Positions 1-9,315 of a stretch of DNA of 48,811 nucleotides are shown here, piece by piece. Made by a program: the position numbers and the translations under genes. Source of the DNA: Bacteroidales bacterium (lineage in GTDB: Bacteria > Bacteroidota > Bacteroidia > Bacteroidales > Tenuifilaceae). The notes below the pieces were generated by a model that did not search any database, was not told the DNA's origin, and worked only from the letters and a program-made list of their open reading frames with translations. Within the stretch, counting starts at the first letter, position 1; the number at the start of each line of letters is the position of its first letter. Location: positions 1-48,811 of the forward strand of contig JAQVYY010000027.1 of NCBI GenBank assembly GCA_028708425.1, written 5' to 3'.

Positions 1-506
1 CCAATGATTGAGTAGTCGTAATAAGGGAAACCGGTGGCAATTAGGGAGTCATTCACGTTTTTGGTATTCGAAACCCTAATTTCGTTTCCGTTAAGATATG
101 CTGTTCCATTTCCCCATGCGAAAAAACATTCATCAAGCGTTACCTCGTATATCACACCTAGTAGCACAGTGTTTTTGTTGGTTAGCGCAATGCTGATGGA
201 GTAGGGCGGAAGGCCATGAATAAAGTTGGTTGTTCCGTCGAGCGGGTCAACTATCCAGTTATACCCGTTGGGCTTGGGCTCGCCAGTTCCCTCTTCGGCA
301 ATAAATCCAGCATCGGGTAATATTTTTGATAGTCCGTGCACGAGCAGTTTTTCTGCCTCTTTATCAACGTACGAAACAAAATCGTGCTGCCCTTTAACCT
401 CAATCTTGTCGGAGCTGAAATGTTTACGTTGTTCACGAATAAACTCACCCGTGTTAGTTGCTAGTTCAATAACGTTTTTACAAATATCTTCAGAATTCAT
501 ACTCAT
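1..506 (-). CDS. Inositol monophosphatase family protein (3' part cut by window edge)
   Basis: The minus-strand reading frame opens at ATG 506 and runs off the left edge, giving about 168 residues of an inositol-monophosphatase/SuhB-type metal-dependent phosphatase. The family signatures are visible: an EEG motif for the first metal site, then IVDPLDGTTNF, the Asp-rich metal-binding loop that positions water for phosphate-ester hydrolysis, followed by a YSIS segment. The likely substrate is inositol-1-phosphate or a related sugar phosphate, and the protein should be cytoplasmic. A second in-frame ATG lies at 500. Only 4 bp separate it from the mtaB stop, so the two are probably one transcript. 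The C-terminal third, with the last metal ligand, is outside the window. Confidence 0.85.
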   Translation of the reverse strand, partial: MSMNSEDICKNVIELATNTGEFIREQRKHFSSDKIEVKGQHDFVSYVDKEAEKLLVHGLSKILPDAGFIAEEGTGEPKPNGYNWIVDPLDGTTNFIHGLPPYSISIALTNKNTVLLGVIYEVTLDECFFAWGNGTAYLNGNEIRVSNTKNVNDSLIATGFPYYDYSII

Positions 507-510
507 TTTA

Positions 511-1815
511 TTAGCTTATTAGTTTGGCGGTGCAGTTGCCCGTATTTGATATTCCTGTTATCTCAATTTTATTAATGGTGCCAACCAGCTCCTTGGCGTA
601 TGGATACTCAACCCTTACGTAATTTCGGGTATAGCCATTCATTAGGCCTTTTCTTTTTGTGGTTTCAAAAAGTACCATATCGGTATGTCCAATATGTTGT
701 TCGTAAAAGTTTAGATGTAGCTTGTCCGAAAGGCTATGTAATTTTGCTGCTCGGGCGGTAATAGTATTTGATTGTACTTTGTTTGGGTAATTTATGGCCG
801 GTGTGCTTGGTCGTTCTGAGTACGGAAAAATATGTAGAAACGCAGGTTCTAATTTTTTTAGCAGATTGTAGGTTGTCGTAAAATCATCATCACTTTCTCC
901 AGGGAAACCAACAATTACATCAATACCAATAAAGGCATGGGGGATGGTTCTTTTTATAAGTAAAATTTTTTCAGCAAAAAGCGTAGTGTTGTACCTCCGT
1001 TTCATAAGTTTAAGCACATTGTCGGAACCCGATTGTAGGGGGATATGAAAATGAGGTAAAAATTTAGCTGAGTTTGCTGTTAGGTCAATTACGCTATCGG
1101 TAATTAGGTTTGGTTCAATTGACGATATTCTGTAGCGTTCGATACCGTGAACCTTTTCCAGAGCTTTTAACAGGTCTATAAACGATTCGTTTGTTGTACG
1201 TCCAAAATCGCCAGTATTTACTCCGGTGATAATAATCTCCTTAATGCCCTTTGCGGCTATTTCTTCGGCTTGTTCAACTACCTTTGCTATTGGAATGTTT
1301 CGGCTTTTTCCGCGTGCAAGCGGAATGGTGCAGTATGTGCAATGGTAGTCGCATCCGTCTTGTACTTTAAGGAATGAACGGGTACGATCGCCCGATGAGT
1401 ACGCCGAGAAAAAATTGTTCACTTCATCAATATCACAGCTAAAAATTTTAACCTGCGATTTTTTTGTAGTATCGCCAACATGTACAGGCAACCCTCCCTT
1501 TTCCGAAGTGCTTAGTATTAGGTCAACCCCACCAATTTTAGCAATTTCATGGGGCCTTAGCTGTGCATAACAACCTGTAACAGCAATAAAGGCGTTGGGC
1601 GAAAGCTTGATGAACTTACGAATTGCCTGACGGCACTTTTTTTCAGCATGCTCGGTAACCGAGCAGGTGTTAATTACATACATATCGGCAGATGTCGAAG
1701 GGGAAACCCTCTCGAAACCCAATTCGTTGAGTTGCCGAGCAATTGTTGATGTTTCCGAGAAATTTAGTTTACATCCGAGGGTGTAAAGCGCCACCGTTTT
1801 TTTATTACCTTGCAT
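511..1815 (-). CDS. mtaB: tRNA t6A37 methylthiotransferase MtaB
   Basis: A radical SAM methylthiotransferase that converts N6-threonylcarbamoyladenosine at tRNA position 37 to its 2-methylthio form. The 434-residue length is typical. The N-terminal UPF0004 domain shows the three cluster cysteines C15, C51 and C82. The radical SAM core has C155-x3-C159-x2-C162 (motif CDYHCTYC), and a TRAM-like C-terminal region follows. The motif CTIPLARG and the overall organisation fit MtaB better than MiaB or RimO. A TAACTTTG -7 element (1838-1845, minus strand) lies 22 bp upstream of ATG 1815. It is followed directly by the inositol monophosphatase gene. Confidence 0.93.
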   Translation of the reverse strand: MQGNKKTVALYTLGCKLNFSETSTIARQLNELGFERVSPSTSADMYVINTCSVTEHAEKKCRQAIRKFIKLSPNAFIAVTGCYAQLRPHEIAKIGGVDLILSTSEKGGLPVHVGDTTKKSQVKIFSCDIDEVNNFFSAYSSGDRTRSFLKVQDGCDYHCTYCTIPLARGKSRNIPIAKVVEQAEEIAAKGIKEIIITGVNTGDFGRTTNESFIDLLKALEKVHGIERYRISSIEPNLITDSVIDLTANSAKFLPHFHIPLQSGSDNVLKLMKRRYNTTLFAEKILLIKRTIPHAFIGIDVIVGFPGESDDDFTTTYNLLKKLEPAFLHIFPYSERPSTPAINYPNKVQSNTITARAAKLHSLSDKLHLNFYEQHIGHTDMVLFETTKRKGLMNGYTRNYVRVEYPYAKELVGTINKIEITGISNTGNCTAKLIS

Positions 1816-1837
1816 TGCTGTTGTATTAAAAACTTTA

Positions 1838-1845
1838 CAAAGTTA
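1838..1845 (-). promoter_or_regulatory. Bacteroidota -7 element for mtaB
   Basis: On the minus strand the sequence reads TAACTTTG, matching the TAnnTTTG element recognised by the primary sigma factor of Bacteroidota. It sits 22 bp before the mtaB start. No clear -33 TTTG was found. Confidence 0.5.
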
Positions 1846-1920
1846 AAAAAAACAGGATATTTTACTGGTAGTTTGCCAGTTTGCTTTAGTAATCGGTTAT
1901 GTTTTATTTTCATTTTGAAT

Positions 1921-2115
1921 CACTATTGTCCGGTAAAAATATAGTTAAATATTATAGATTCTTCGCTTCACTCTGAAAGACAAATGCTTAGTTTTTAGGG
2001 GAGGTCTTGGCTAGCGGCCTAGCCGCTAGCCAAGACCTCCCCTCCCAAATATGACTCAACGCCCTGTCATTCCGACCGTAGGGAGGAATCTATAAATATT
2101 AACCGGATACCAATG
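1921..2115. repeat. Hairpin-bearing dispersed repeat, copy 1
   Basis: This copy matches 36166-36415. Its core is a perfect 22-bp inverted repeat (1997-2018 and 2022-2043) with a 3-nt loop, followed by the shared segment CCCTGTCATTCCGACC and GGAGGAATCTATAAATATTA. It lacks about 60 bp found in copy 2, between two repeats of CTCTGAAA. It resembles a non-autonomous, MITE-like or REP-like element. No ORF lies inside it. Confidence 0.75.
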
Positions 2116-2139
2116 ATTGTGAATAAATATTTGTTGGGG

Positions 2140-2256
2140 TTTCCGACAGTGACTAAGTCTCACAACCAATTTTGCTACCCAAAATTGGGTTCAGCTAGGT
2201 AGGGGTAACCCGCATTTGCATTCATCCTTAATAAAATTGATGAATAATGCGGGTTA
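2140..2256 (-). repeat. TAACCC/GGGGTTA structured dispersed repeat, reverse orientation
   Basis: The reverse complement matches the full-length element copies at 15232, 24381 and 31178. It contains the hairpin arms AACCCGCATT and AATGCGGGTT, and the internal CCCAATTTTGGG type arm. It fills most of the 623-bp gap between mtaB and the CCA-adding gene together with the hairpin repeat at 1921. It is the only copy I found on the opposite strand. Confidence 0.8.
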
Positions 2257-2412
2257 AGCCTTGTTTTATAATTTAACGCGAATATTTTTAGGTAAATTAT
2301 ACTACTAGTTTTATGATGTTAAGGTACAGCTAGTTTGTAGGCGTGCGTTAAGTCAACTTGCAGTAATACTATATTGCTATGGTTTTACCCTTAAAACTCG
2401 TATTTTTAGCTG

Positions 2413-2420
2413 TACTTTTG
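2413..2420 (+). promoter_or_regulatory. -7 element upstream of nucleotidyltransferase gene
   Basis: TACTTTTG matches TAnnTTTG and lies 18 bp before ATG 2439. The upstream sequence is AT-rich without a clear -33 box. Confidence 0.45.
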
Positions 2421-2438
2421 TAAGTATAATTACGATGA

Positions 2439-3923
2439 ATGCAAGTAAGCAGTATGCAACAATATATTAACAACAAGGTTTTTAGAGCGATCTCAGAGGT
2501 TGCTGGGCAAATAAATAGGCCTACCTACGCAATTGGTGGGTTTGTTCGCGACATATTTTTAGGGCGAGTTTCAACTGATATCGATATTGTGGTTCAGGGT
2601 TCAGGCATTGAGCTGGCTCAATTGGTTGCTAAAAAGTTAGGAGTAAAAAGGGTAAACGTTTTTAAACGCTTTGGTACTGCACAGCTTAAGGTAGGCGATT
2701 GGGAGGTTGAGTTTGTTGGTGCCCGGAAGGAGTCGTATAGCAGCGATTCGCGAAAACCCATAGTTGAGGATGGAACCATTGAAGATGACCAAAGACGCAG
2801 GGATTTCACAATGAATGCGTTGGGTATAAGTTTGCACCCCCATACGCTGGGACAGCTGATAGACCCTTTTAACGGGGTTGACGACATCAGCAATCGAATT
2901 ATTAGAACACCACTTGATCCAAACCAAACCTTTTCCGATGACCCACTCCGAATGATGAGAGCCATTCGTTTTGCTACTCAACTTAGATTCGATATTGAGG
3001 CGAATACCTATAGGGCATTAAGCGTAAACAAGGAGCGATTAAAGATTATTTCGGTTGAACGCATTACTGATGAGCTGAATAAAATTATCCTGTCTAAAAA
3101 ACCGTCAATTGGGTTCATGTTACTAGAGGAGACAGGGTTGCTTGAGCAGTTCTTCCCCGAGTTTGTAGCCCTAAAGGGGGTCGATAAGGTTAAGAAGCAT
3201 AACCATAAAGATAATTTTTACCACACGCTTCAGGTGCTCGACAACGTGGCAGAAAAATCGGATGACCTATGGCTTCGATGGGCTGCAGTGCTGCACGATA
3301 TTGCAAAACCCGTTACTAAAAAGTATGTAAAAGGGCAGGGATGGACATTTCATGCTCATGAATTTGTTGGGAAAAAAATGGTACCGGGTATTTTCCGGAA
3401 ACTTAAGCTCCCCTTAAATGAAAAGATGAGGTATGTGCAAAAGCTCGTGCAGCTGCATTTACGCCCCATAATCTTATCGAGTGATGATGTAACTGATTCG
3501 GCGGTTAGGCGGTTACTTTTTGATGCTGGCGACCATATTGACGACCTGATGATTCTTTGTGAGGCCGATATCACATCAAAAAACGATGCGAAAGTTAAAC
3601 GATACCTGGCCAATTTTAAGCTGGTCCGAAAAAAGCTTATCGAAATTGAAGAGAAGGATGCGGTACGTAATTTTCAGCCCCCCATTTCGGGCGAAATTAT
3701 TATGCAGGTTTTTGGTATTGCCCCAAGTAAACCGGTGGGTAGCATTAAAGATTCGATAAAAGAGGCGATACTCGATGGTAAAATTAGTAACGACTTCCAT
3801 GAGGCGTACGACTTAATGCTACAACTAGGTAACGCTCAGGGATTAAAACCCCAAAAATCGAAGGAGTTTATATTAAATCAAGCTAACCTACAGGTTTCAT
3901 CTGATAGTAGTAATAAAGAGTAG
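2439..3923 (+). CDS. CCA tRNA nucleotidyltransferase/poly(A) polymerase family protein with HD domain
   Basis: A class II nucleotidyltransferase expected to add or repair the 3' CCA end of tRNA. The head domain shows the GGFVRD motif near residue 33 and the DIDIVV metal-binding aspartates shortly after. The RRRDFTMNAL neck motif and the DPLRMMRAIRFA segment follow, as in CCA-adding enzymes. An HD phosphohydrolase domain begins near residue 283 (AVLHDIAKP), typical of the longer bacterial form, and could act on 2',3'-cyclic phosphates. The 494-residue length fits. ATG 2439 is preferred because of the nearby -7 element; an internal ATG lies at 2454. The gene is monocistronic. Confidence 0.9.
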   Translation: MQVSSMQQYINNKVFRAISEVAGQINRPTYAIGGFVRDIFLGRVSTDIDIVVQGSGIELAQLVAKKLGVKRVNVFKRFGTAQLKVGDWEVEFVGARKESYSSDSRKPIVEDGTIEDDQRRRDFTMNALGISLHPHTLGQLIDPFNGVDDISNRIIRTPLDPNQTFSDDPLRMMRAIRFATQLRFDIEANTYRALSVNKERLKIISVERITDELNKIILSKKPSIGFMLLEETGLLEQFFPEFVALKGVDKVKKHNHKDNFYHTLQVLDNVAEKSDDLWLRWAAVLHDIAKPVTKKYVKGQGWTFHAHEFVGKKMVPGIFRKLKLPLNEKMRYVQKLVQLHLRPIILSSDDVTDSAVRRLLFDAGDHIDDLMILCEADITSKNDAKVKRYLANFKLVRKKLIEIEEKDAVRNFQPPISGEIIMQVFGIAPSKPVGSIKDSIKEAILDGKISNDFHEAYDLMLQLGNAQGLKPQKSKEFILNQANLQVSSDSSNKE

Positions 3924-4011
3924 GTAAAAAGTACTACAACCGTTTGCATTTATTTATGTTATCTAAACCTCGGGTTATTAACCTTTTGCATTTTAATTTA
4001 GTATATTTGTA

Positions 4012-4019
4012 AGGAGTTT
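4012..4019 (+). promoter_or_regulatory. Promoter of gap
   Basis: TATATTTG (TAnnTTTG) is preceded by TTTG at 3985-3988, with 23 bp between them. It lies 52 bp upstream of the gap start, as expected for a strong housekeeping promoter. Confidence 0.6.
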
Positions 4020-4071
4020 GGTTCTTAGTGAAGGACTAACATTATTTTACTAATCATTAATTCGTATAGTT

Positions 4072-5079
4072 ATGAAAAAAATTAAGGTTGCCATTAACGG
4101 CTTTGGCCGAATTGGGCGCAATGTTTTTAAAATTGCACTTGATCGTCAGGATATAGAAATAGTTGGTATTAACGATTTAACCGATACCAAAACATTGGCT
4201 CATCTTTTAAAATACGATTCTACACAGGGTAAGTTTAATGGAACGGTTGGTTTTGATGAAACCTCGCTTATTGCCAATGGGGTAAAATACCCAGTATATG
4301 CAGAGCGTAGCCCAATAAACATCAAATGGGAGCAAACTCCCGATGTGGTTGTTGAAGCCACAGGTATTTTTACCAAGCGCGATAGCGAAAAGGGTGGCTA
4401 TGGTGATCACATTAAGAATGGGGCCAAAAAGGTTATTCTTTGCGTACCTGCTAAGGATCAAATTGATCGTATGGTTGTGCTGGGTGTTAACGATACCGAT
4501 TTAATGGCCGATGACAAATGTGTGTCGAATGCGTCGTGTACCACAAACTGCTTAGCTCCGGTTGCTAAGGTGCTAAATGATACTTTTGGTATAGAGAGCG
4601 GGCTAATGACAACCATACACGCCTACACCAACGATCAAAGAATTTTAGATGCGCCTCACAACGACCTTCGCAGGGCCCGTTCGTGCGCAGTTTCGATGAT
4701 ACCCACAACCACTGGGGCAGCAAAAGCGGTTGGCACTATAATACCCGAACTAAAAGGCAAGCTCGATGGTATGGCGGTGCGCATTCCTATTCCCACAGGA
4801 TCCCTTGTCGATTTGGTTGTTAACCTAAAAAAAGAGGCTACCAAAGAGGAGATAAATACAGCCATGAAAAAGGCATCTGAAGGCCCTATGAAAGGTATTA
4901 TTGAGTACACCGAGGATCCAATTGTTTCAATTGATATTGTACATAACACTCATAGTTCTATATTCGATGCCCAAAGCACAATGGTATCCGGAAAAATGGT
5001 TAAGGTACTCGCATGGTACGATAACGAATGGGGCTACTCATGCAGAGTAGTTGATTTGGTCCCAATGCTGTTCAGTTAA
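4072..5079 (+). CDS. gap: Type I glyceraldehyde-3-phosphate dehydrogenase
   Basis: The NAD-dependent enzyme that oxidises and phosphorylates glyceraldehyde 3-phosphate to 1,3-bisphosphoglycerate in glycolysis. It has 335 residues, the standard length. The Rossmann fold begins at GFGRIGRN. The catalytic Cys156 sits in SNASCTTNC, and the partner His is in TIHAYTNDQ. The C-terminal motif WYDNEWGYS is present. The gene stands alone between its own promoter (4012) and a rho-independent terminator (5102-5127), which suggests high-level constitutive expression. Confidence 0.97.
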   Translation: MKKIKVAINGFGRIGRNVFKIALDRQDIEIVGINDLTDTKTLAHLLKYDSTQGKFNGTVGFDETSLIANGVKYPVYAERSPINIKWEQTPDVVVEATGIFTKRDSEKGGYGDHIKNGAKKVILCVPAKDQIDRMVVLGVNDTDLMADDKCVSNASCTTNCLAPVAKVLNDTFGIESGLMTTIHAYTNDQRILDAPHNDLRRARSCAVSMIPTTTGAAKAVGTIIPELKGKLDGMAVRIPIPTGSLVDLVVNLKKEATKEEINTAMKKASEGPMKGIIEYTEDPIVSIDIVHNTHSSIFDAQSTMVSGKMVKVLAWYDNEWGYSCRVVDLVPMLFS

Positions 5080-5101
5080 ACTGGTAATTCAAAATAAAAT
5101 G

Positions 5102-5127
5102 AGGGGTATAGAAAAATCTATACCCCT
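5102..5127 (+). terminator. Rho-independent terminator of gap
   Basis: An 11-bp perfect stem (AGGGGTATAGA pairing with TCTATACCCCT) with an AAAA loop is followed by a T-rich run. It begins 22 bp after the gap stop codon. Confidence 0.85.
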
Positions 5128-5135
5128 TATCTTTT

Positions 5136-5160
5136 TAACCCGCATTATTCATCAAATTTG
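5136..5160 (+). repeat. TAACCC repeat, 5' fragment
   Basis: Only the first 25 nt of the dispersed element remain (TAACCCGCATTATTCATC and a few more bases). It directly follows the gap terminator. Confidence 0.7.
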
Positions 5161-5230
5161 TCTTTCTGCACTTCTTTCACAGCTAAATAGACATTTTAAG
5201 CAGCTGTTAACTATTTAATTACATGTAATT

Positions 5231-5680
5231 ATGAACGACGATTATAAAAGCCTTAACGGATATGGTGTTGTTCCTTCTGAGATACTTTTTAATGAGAATG
5301 AATTTTTTATTCAAAGGCAATTTTACGGTCTTTATTTGAATATTATGCTGTCCGTTCTACTTATTTTTAGTAGTACAGCTAGTCTGATAAGTGCAGTTGG
5401 TAAAGAACTATACGATTGGTTTTTTTACCTTCAGGTTATAATCGTGTTTTTAATGCTAATAGTTTTAGTGATTGCTGTTTATCACTTACTTATCTATCGG
5501 GAAAGAAATAAAAAAACGTATTCGTATAAAGACATTAAGCATTTTGAGGCGAATAAAAAGGATGTGTACATTAATTTATTATTTGAACTGTCCGACAATT
5601 CTACCGATAAAATAAAACTTTACTCGAATATGAAGAGTAGAGATTTTATAACGTTTTTAACAGCAAAGGTTAAGAGGTAG
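5231..5680 (+). CDS. Hypothetical membrane protein with two transmembrane helices
   Basis: I do not recognise the family. The 149-residue product has a short soluble N-terminus, two hydrophobic segments (about residues 37-56 and 66-92) and a charged C-terminal part of about 55 residues with alternating hydrophobic pattern. This resembles small bacterial membrane proteins with a YcxB-like or PH-like C-terminal domain, but I cannot confirm that. The gene is isolated, bounded by repeat copies at 5136 and 5693. Its base composition matches the neighbours. Confidence 0.6.
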   Translation: MNDDYKSLNGYGVVPSEILFNENEFFIQRQFYGLYLNIMLSVLLIFSSTASLISAVGKELYDWFFYLQVIIVFLMLIVLVIAVYHLLIYRERNKKTYSYKDIKHFEANKKDVYINLLFELSDNSTDKIKLYSNMKSRDFITFLTAKVKR

Positions 5681-5692
5681 TGAGCAGTAATT

Positions 5693-5788
5693 TACCCCGC
5701 ATTATTAGTCAAATTTGTAAAAGATGAATGCGAATGCGGCTTAGTCGTTTTCGGAAACAGCAATTATTCAGATGAATAGTTGAGGTTA
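5693..5788 (+). repeat. TAACCC/GGGGTTA repeat, internally shortened copy
   Basis: The copy keeps the first hairpin and the terminal AATTATTC type arm but lacks the central part. It begins 12 bp after the preceding stop codon. The rest of the gap to 6091 holds no ORF. It contains a tract rich in CGA and GAAG (5860-5930) whose end, CGACGAAGCCAACCTG, recalls the tract near 35000. Confidence 0.7.
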
Positions 5789-6091
5789 AGTAGTTGGTTG
5801 CGGGTTACGAGTTTGTAAGCCTAAATTTTTATCCGTTTTTACGAGTGTTTTTGCGAAGCAACCGAGAACGAAGTTCGAGTAGGACGCAGTCAACCGAGGA
5901 GGAAGGACGAGCTCGACGAAGCCAACCTGTTTTTAGTTGATGTTAGAGAGTAAAAAGTGTACGCATTCGTTCAACTTAAATCGGATAGTTACAATGCTTT
6001 GCGTTTTTTTTTTAAAGAGTTTAATAGACAAATACAACTAATGGCTTGATAGTCTGCAGCTTGCCAATAGTCAAAGGCTAATTTCCAACGT

Positions 6092-6886
6092 CTATCTTCC
6101 TTGCCCCCTCAAAAAATCCTCAACAGAAGGTTCTTGTATCTTTCCAGCATTTTTCAGCAATTCTTCCAGCTCTTTTGTTTCGCGTTCAGCTATTTCATCA
6201 TGGTTAGCAGCTTTGCCCATGCTGTAACTAATCTGTTTTGCAATATTGCCCGCTAGGTCGTAAAATTTCCAGGTCCCATCCTTTAGCCCATCCTTGTACT
6301 GGCCCTCAAGTCGAAAGTTTCCATCGGTGTAGTATAGCCTAATGGGGCCGTTCGCCTTGCCATTTTTATAAAATAGCATCGACTTTATTTGTCCGTTTAT
6401 AAAGTATAGTATGGTTGGCCCATCTTTTATACCATTTTTCCAGCTAATTTCCTCAAATACCTCGCCAGTAGAGAAGTAGTTGGTAAATTTACCGTGCTTT
6501 TTACCCTCTTTATACTCTTCGGAGAAGATTATTTTGCCCGAGGCGTTTGTGTAAACCCATTTACCATGCTTTTGTTGCTTGTAGTATTTTCCGGTAGCCA
6601 CTTTTCGTCCTAGTGTATTGTAGATAATGGCTTGCGCTGTATCGCCACAATGGCTGAAATCCATCTTAATACTCATTATTCCATTTTCGTGATAACGAGT
6701 AAGTGTTTTCAGGGGTTTATCATTTTTAAAGTATCCCTTGTATGCCGTATTTCCGTTTTTATAGTGTTTTTTCCAGTACCCTTGCTTCCTGTTTAGGTGA
6801 TCGGTTTGGTTGAATATGGTATCGGTTTGAGCAAGACAGGTCATTGACCAAATGGTTAGTAGCAGAAGTATTATGAATCTTTTCAT
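6092..6886 (-). CDS. Exported MORN-repeat (YwqK-type) protein
   Basis: The 264-residue product starts with a signal peptide (MKRFIILLLLTIWSMTCLAQ). It then consists of about eight tandem MORN-like units of roughly 22 residues, with recurring cores such as GYWKKHYKNGN, GKWVYTNASG and GTWKFYDLAGN. This pattern is common in Bacteroidota proteins annotated as the YwqK toxin-antitoxin family. A toxin-antitoxin role is not supported here: there is no partner gene and the protein appears exported. The short C-terminus is charged. It is more likely a periplasmic or surface protein of unknown function. Confidence 0.8.
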   Translation of the reverse strand: MKRFIILLLLTIWSMTCLAQTDTIFNQTDHLNRKQGYWKKHYKNGNTAYKGYFKNDKPLKTLTRYHENGIMSIKMDFSHCGDTAQAIIYNTLGRKVATGKYYKQQKHGKWVYTNASGKIIFSEEYKEGKKHGKFTNYFSTGEVFEEISWKNGIKDGPTILYFINGQIKSMLFYKNGKANGPIRLYYTDGNFRLEGQYKDGLKDGTWKFYDLAGNIAKQISYSMGKAANHDEIAERETKELEELLKNAGKIQEPSVEDFLRGQGR

Positions 6887-6943
6887 GTTTTACTTAGTTG
6901 GGTTTACATTATTAAACGGTAAATATATACAAACATTGTAAAA

Positions 6944-6970
6944 AAAACCTCTGGTTTTGCCAGAGGTTTT
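6944..6970 (-). terminator. Bidirectional rho-independent terminator downstream of dnaK
   Basis: An 11-bp stem (AAAACCTCTGG with CCAGAGGTTTT) and a 5-nt loop, with A-run and T-run on either side. It lies 25 bp past the dnaK stop on the minus strand. Confidence 0.85.
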
Positions 6971-6995
6971 TTTCTACTGTGTTACGAAGCACGTT

Positions 6996-8912
6996 TTACT
7001 TTACTTCTTCAAAATCAACGTCGGTTACTTCTTCGTTATCAGCACCTTGTGCGGTATTTTCGTCTTGTGCTTGTTGCTCACCGCCGGGCTGACCAGGTTG
7101 CCCCGCTTGCCCTTGCGCTTTGTACATCTCTTCCGAGGCTGCTTGCCATACTGTGTTCAGCTCGTTGGTAGCTGCATCAATCGCATCAACATCCTGTTTT
7201 TGGTGTGCATCCTTAAGCTTAGCAAGCGCTTGCTCAATAGGTCCTTTTTTATCTGCAGGTAGCTTATCGCCAAACTCTTTAAGTTGCTTCTCGGTCTGGA
7301 ATATCATGCTATCGGCAGTGTTTAGCTTATCAACCTTTTCGCGGGCTTTTTTATCGGATTCTTCATTCGCTTTAGCTTCCTCTTTCATCTTGGTAATTTC
7401 CTCGTCAGTAAGCCCCGATGATGCCTCAATACGAATGTGTTGCTCTTTGCCCGTTCCCTTGTCTTTAGCCGAAACGTTTAGTATACCGTTTGCGTCAATA
7501 TCAAAGGTTACCTCAACCTGTGGCACTCCTCGTGGTGCTGGTGGTATGCCATCGAGGTGGAAACGGCCAATGGTTTTATTTGCGTTGGCCATGGGGCGTT
7601 CGCCCTGAAGCACGTGGATTTCAACCGAGGGTTGATTATCCGCAGCCGTGGTAAAGGTTTCGCTCTTGCGTGTGGGTATGGTGGTGTTCGACTCAATTAG
7701 CTTGGTAAAAACGCCTCCCATGGTTTCAATTCCTAGTGAAAGCGGAGTAACGTCAAGCAGAAGTACATCCTTAACCTCACCGGTTAAAACACCTCCCTGA
7801 ATTGCAGCACCAATAGCAACTACCTCATCAGCGTTAACACCTTTACTTGGTGCTTTTCCGAAGAATTTTTCTACTACTTGTTGAATTGCAGGGATACGTG
7901 TTGACCCTCCTACTAGAATTACCTCATCAATGTCCGATGCGCTTAAGCCGGCGTCCTTAAGAGCTTTTTGGCAAGGCTCAATGGTTGCTTGCACCAGGTT
8001 GTCAACCAGTTTTTCGAATTGCGCACGGGTTAGCGAACGAACCAAGTGTTTTGGAATACCATCAACTGGCATGATATAGGGTAGGTTAATCTCAGTTTGC
8101 GATGAGCTTGAAAGCTCAATTTTCGCTTTTTCGGCAGCCTCTTTTAGCCGCTGAAGAGCCATTGGGTCTTTCCTAAGATCTATACCTTCGTCCTTTAGGA
8201 ACTCTTCTGCTAGCCAGTCAATAATTTTCTGGTCAAAGTCATCACCTCCTAAGTGGGTATCCCCATTGGTCGATTTTACTTCGAATACACCATCACCTAG
8301 CTCAAGTATCGATATGTCGAATGTTCCTCCTCCAAGGTCGTAAACAGCAATTTTTTGATCAACGCTTTTCTTATCAAGGCCATATGCAAGTGCTGCTGCA
8401 GTTGGTTCGTTAATAATTCGGCGAACCTTTAGTCCAGCAATCTCACCAGCCTCTTTTGTGGCCTGTCGCTGTGAATCGCTAAAGTAAGCCGGCACTGTAA
8501 TTACTGCTTCGTGTACTGTGCTTCCTAGATAATCTTCAGCAGTTTTCTTCATCTTCTGAAGAACCATTGCCGAAATTTCTTGAGGTGTATACTTGCGATC
8601 GTCAATTACCATGCGAGGAGTGTTGTTATCTCCTTTTTCAACTTTATATGAAACACGATCTATCTCGGTTGAAACCTTGTCGTATGGCTCTCCCATCATG
8701 CGCTTAATGGAGAATATGGTTTTTTGTGGATTGGTAATTGCCTGACGTTTCGCAGGGTCTCCAACCTTACGCTCACCATTTTCAACAAAAGCCACAACGG
8801 ATGGTGTAGTTCTTTTTCCTTCGCTATTGGGAATAACAACAGGTTCGTTTCCTTCCATAACGGATACGCATGAGTTGGTAGTCCCAAGGTCTATTCCAAT
8901 AATTTTGCTCAT
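6996..8912 (-). CDS. dnaK: Molecular chaperone DnaK (Hsp70)
   Basis: An ATP-dependent chaperone that binds exposed hydrophobic segments of client proteins together with DnaJ and GrpE. It has 638 residues, the usual length. The ATPase domain begins with [15 protein letters not shown] and contains [15 protein letters not shown]. The substrate-binding domain starts around [13 protein letters not shown]. The C-terminal lid ends in a Gln/Gly-rich linker and an acidic tail. Neither dnaJ nor grpE is adjacent, as is usual in Bacteroidota. No CIRCE element or clear TAnnTTTG box was found in the 400 bp upstream. Confidence 0.98.
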   Translation of the reverse strand: MSKIIGIDLGTTNSCVSVMEGNEPVVIPNSEGKRTTPSVVAFVENGERKVGDPAKRQAITNPQKTIFSIKRMMGEPYDKVSTEIDRVSYKVEKGDNNTPRMVIDDRKYTPQEISAMVLQKMKKTAEDYLGSTVHEAVITVPAYFSDSQRQATKEAGEIAGLKVRRIINEPTAAALAYGLDKKSVDQKIAVYDLGGGTFDISILELGDGVFEVKSTNGDTHLGGDDFDQKIIDWLAEEFLKDEGIDLRKDPMALQRLKEAAEKAKIELSSSSQTEINLPYIMPVDGIPKHLVRSLTRAQFEKLVDNLVQATIEPCQKALKDAGLSASDIDEVILVGGSTRIPAIQQVVEKFFGKAPSKGVNADEVVAIGAAIQGGVLTGEVKDVLLLDVTPLSLGIETMGGVFTKLIESNTTIPTRKSETFTTAADNQPSVEIHVLQGERPMANANKTIGRFHLDGIPPAPRGVPQVEVTFDIDANGILNVSAKDKGTGKEQHIRIEASSGLTDEEITKMKEEAKANEESDKKAREKVDKLNTADSMIFQTEKQLKEFGDKLPADKKGPIEQALAKLKDAHQKQDVDAIDAATNELNTVWQAASEEMYKAQGQAGQPGQPGGEQQAQDENTAQGADNEEVTDVDFEEVK

Positions 8913-9272
8913 TGTTTATGTTTTTTTTAAAGTTTTAGATTATTCTAGATGTTTTTCTGCTATCCATTGCTCAATGATTATGCCAACGCCCAAAAGCACC
9001 TTTCTGCGATGTTATAATGGCATTGTATAAATAGTATAGCTCTAGATAATATAATTGTTTTTTTAGTAAGTTGCTGAAAACAAACAATATACCAACTAGT
9101 TATATGCGTTTCCCTTTGTGTGCCAGCATGCCAATGCTAAATCTGTAATGCTGTCAAAAAGGCAGTGTTTGGCTCATCGTTTTCATAACCAAGTTTATTG
9201 TGCCATTTGTATTGCTCTTTTTATGGCCAACTTATTTAAACTGATAATTGGGCATTCTATGTTATAAACTTT
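8913..9272. other. dnaK-panB divergent intergenic region
   Basis: About 400 bp lie between the divergent dnaK and panB starts. It is AT-rich and contains no dispersed repeat copy. The only signal I can support is the panB promoter at its right end. Confidence 0.5.
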
Positions 9273-9280
9273 TATCTTTG
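9273..9280 (+). promoter_or_regulatory. Promoter of panB
   Basis: TATCTTTG (TAnnTTTG) is preceded by TTG at 9248-9250, with 22 bp spacing. It lies 35 bp upstream of the panB ATG. Confidence 0.6.
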
Positions 9281-9315
9281 TGTTTTTTAAATGTAACATA
9301 TAATAACACAGTATT

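Noticed and set aside
6092-6886. YwqK-type antitoxin of a toxin-antitoxin system
   Set aside because: The protein has a signal peptide and MORN repeats and no adjacent toxin candidate.
7120-7608. A 162-codon ORF antisense to dnaK
   Set aside because: Codon composition mirrors the dnaK frame, a common shadow in strongly coding genes; no independent motif is present.
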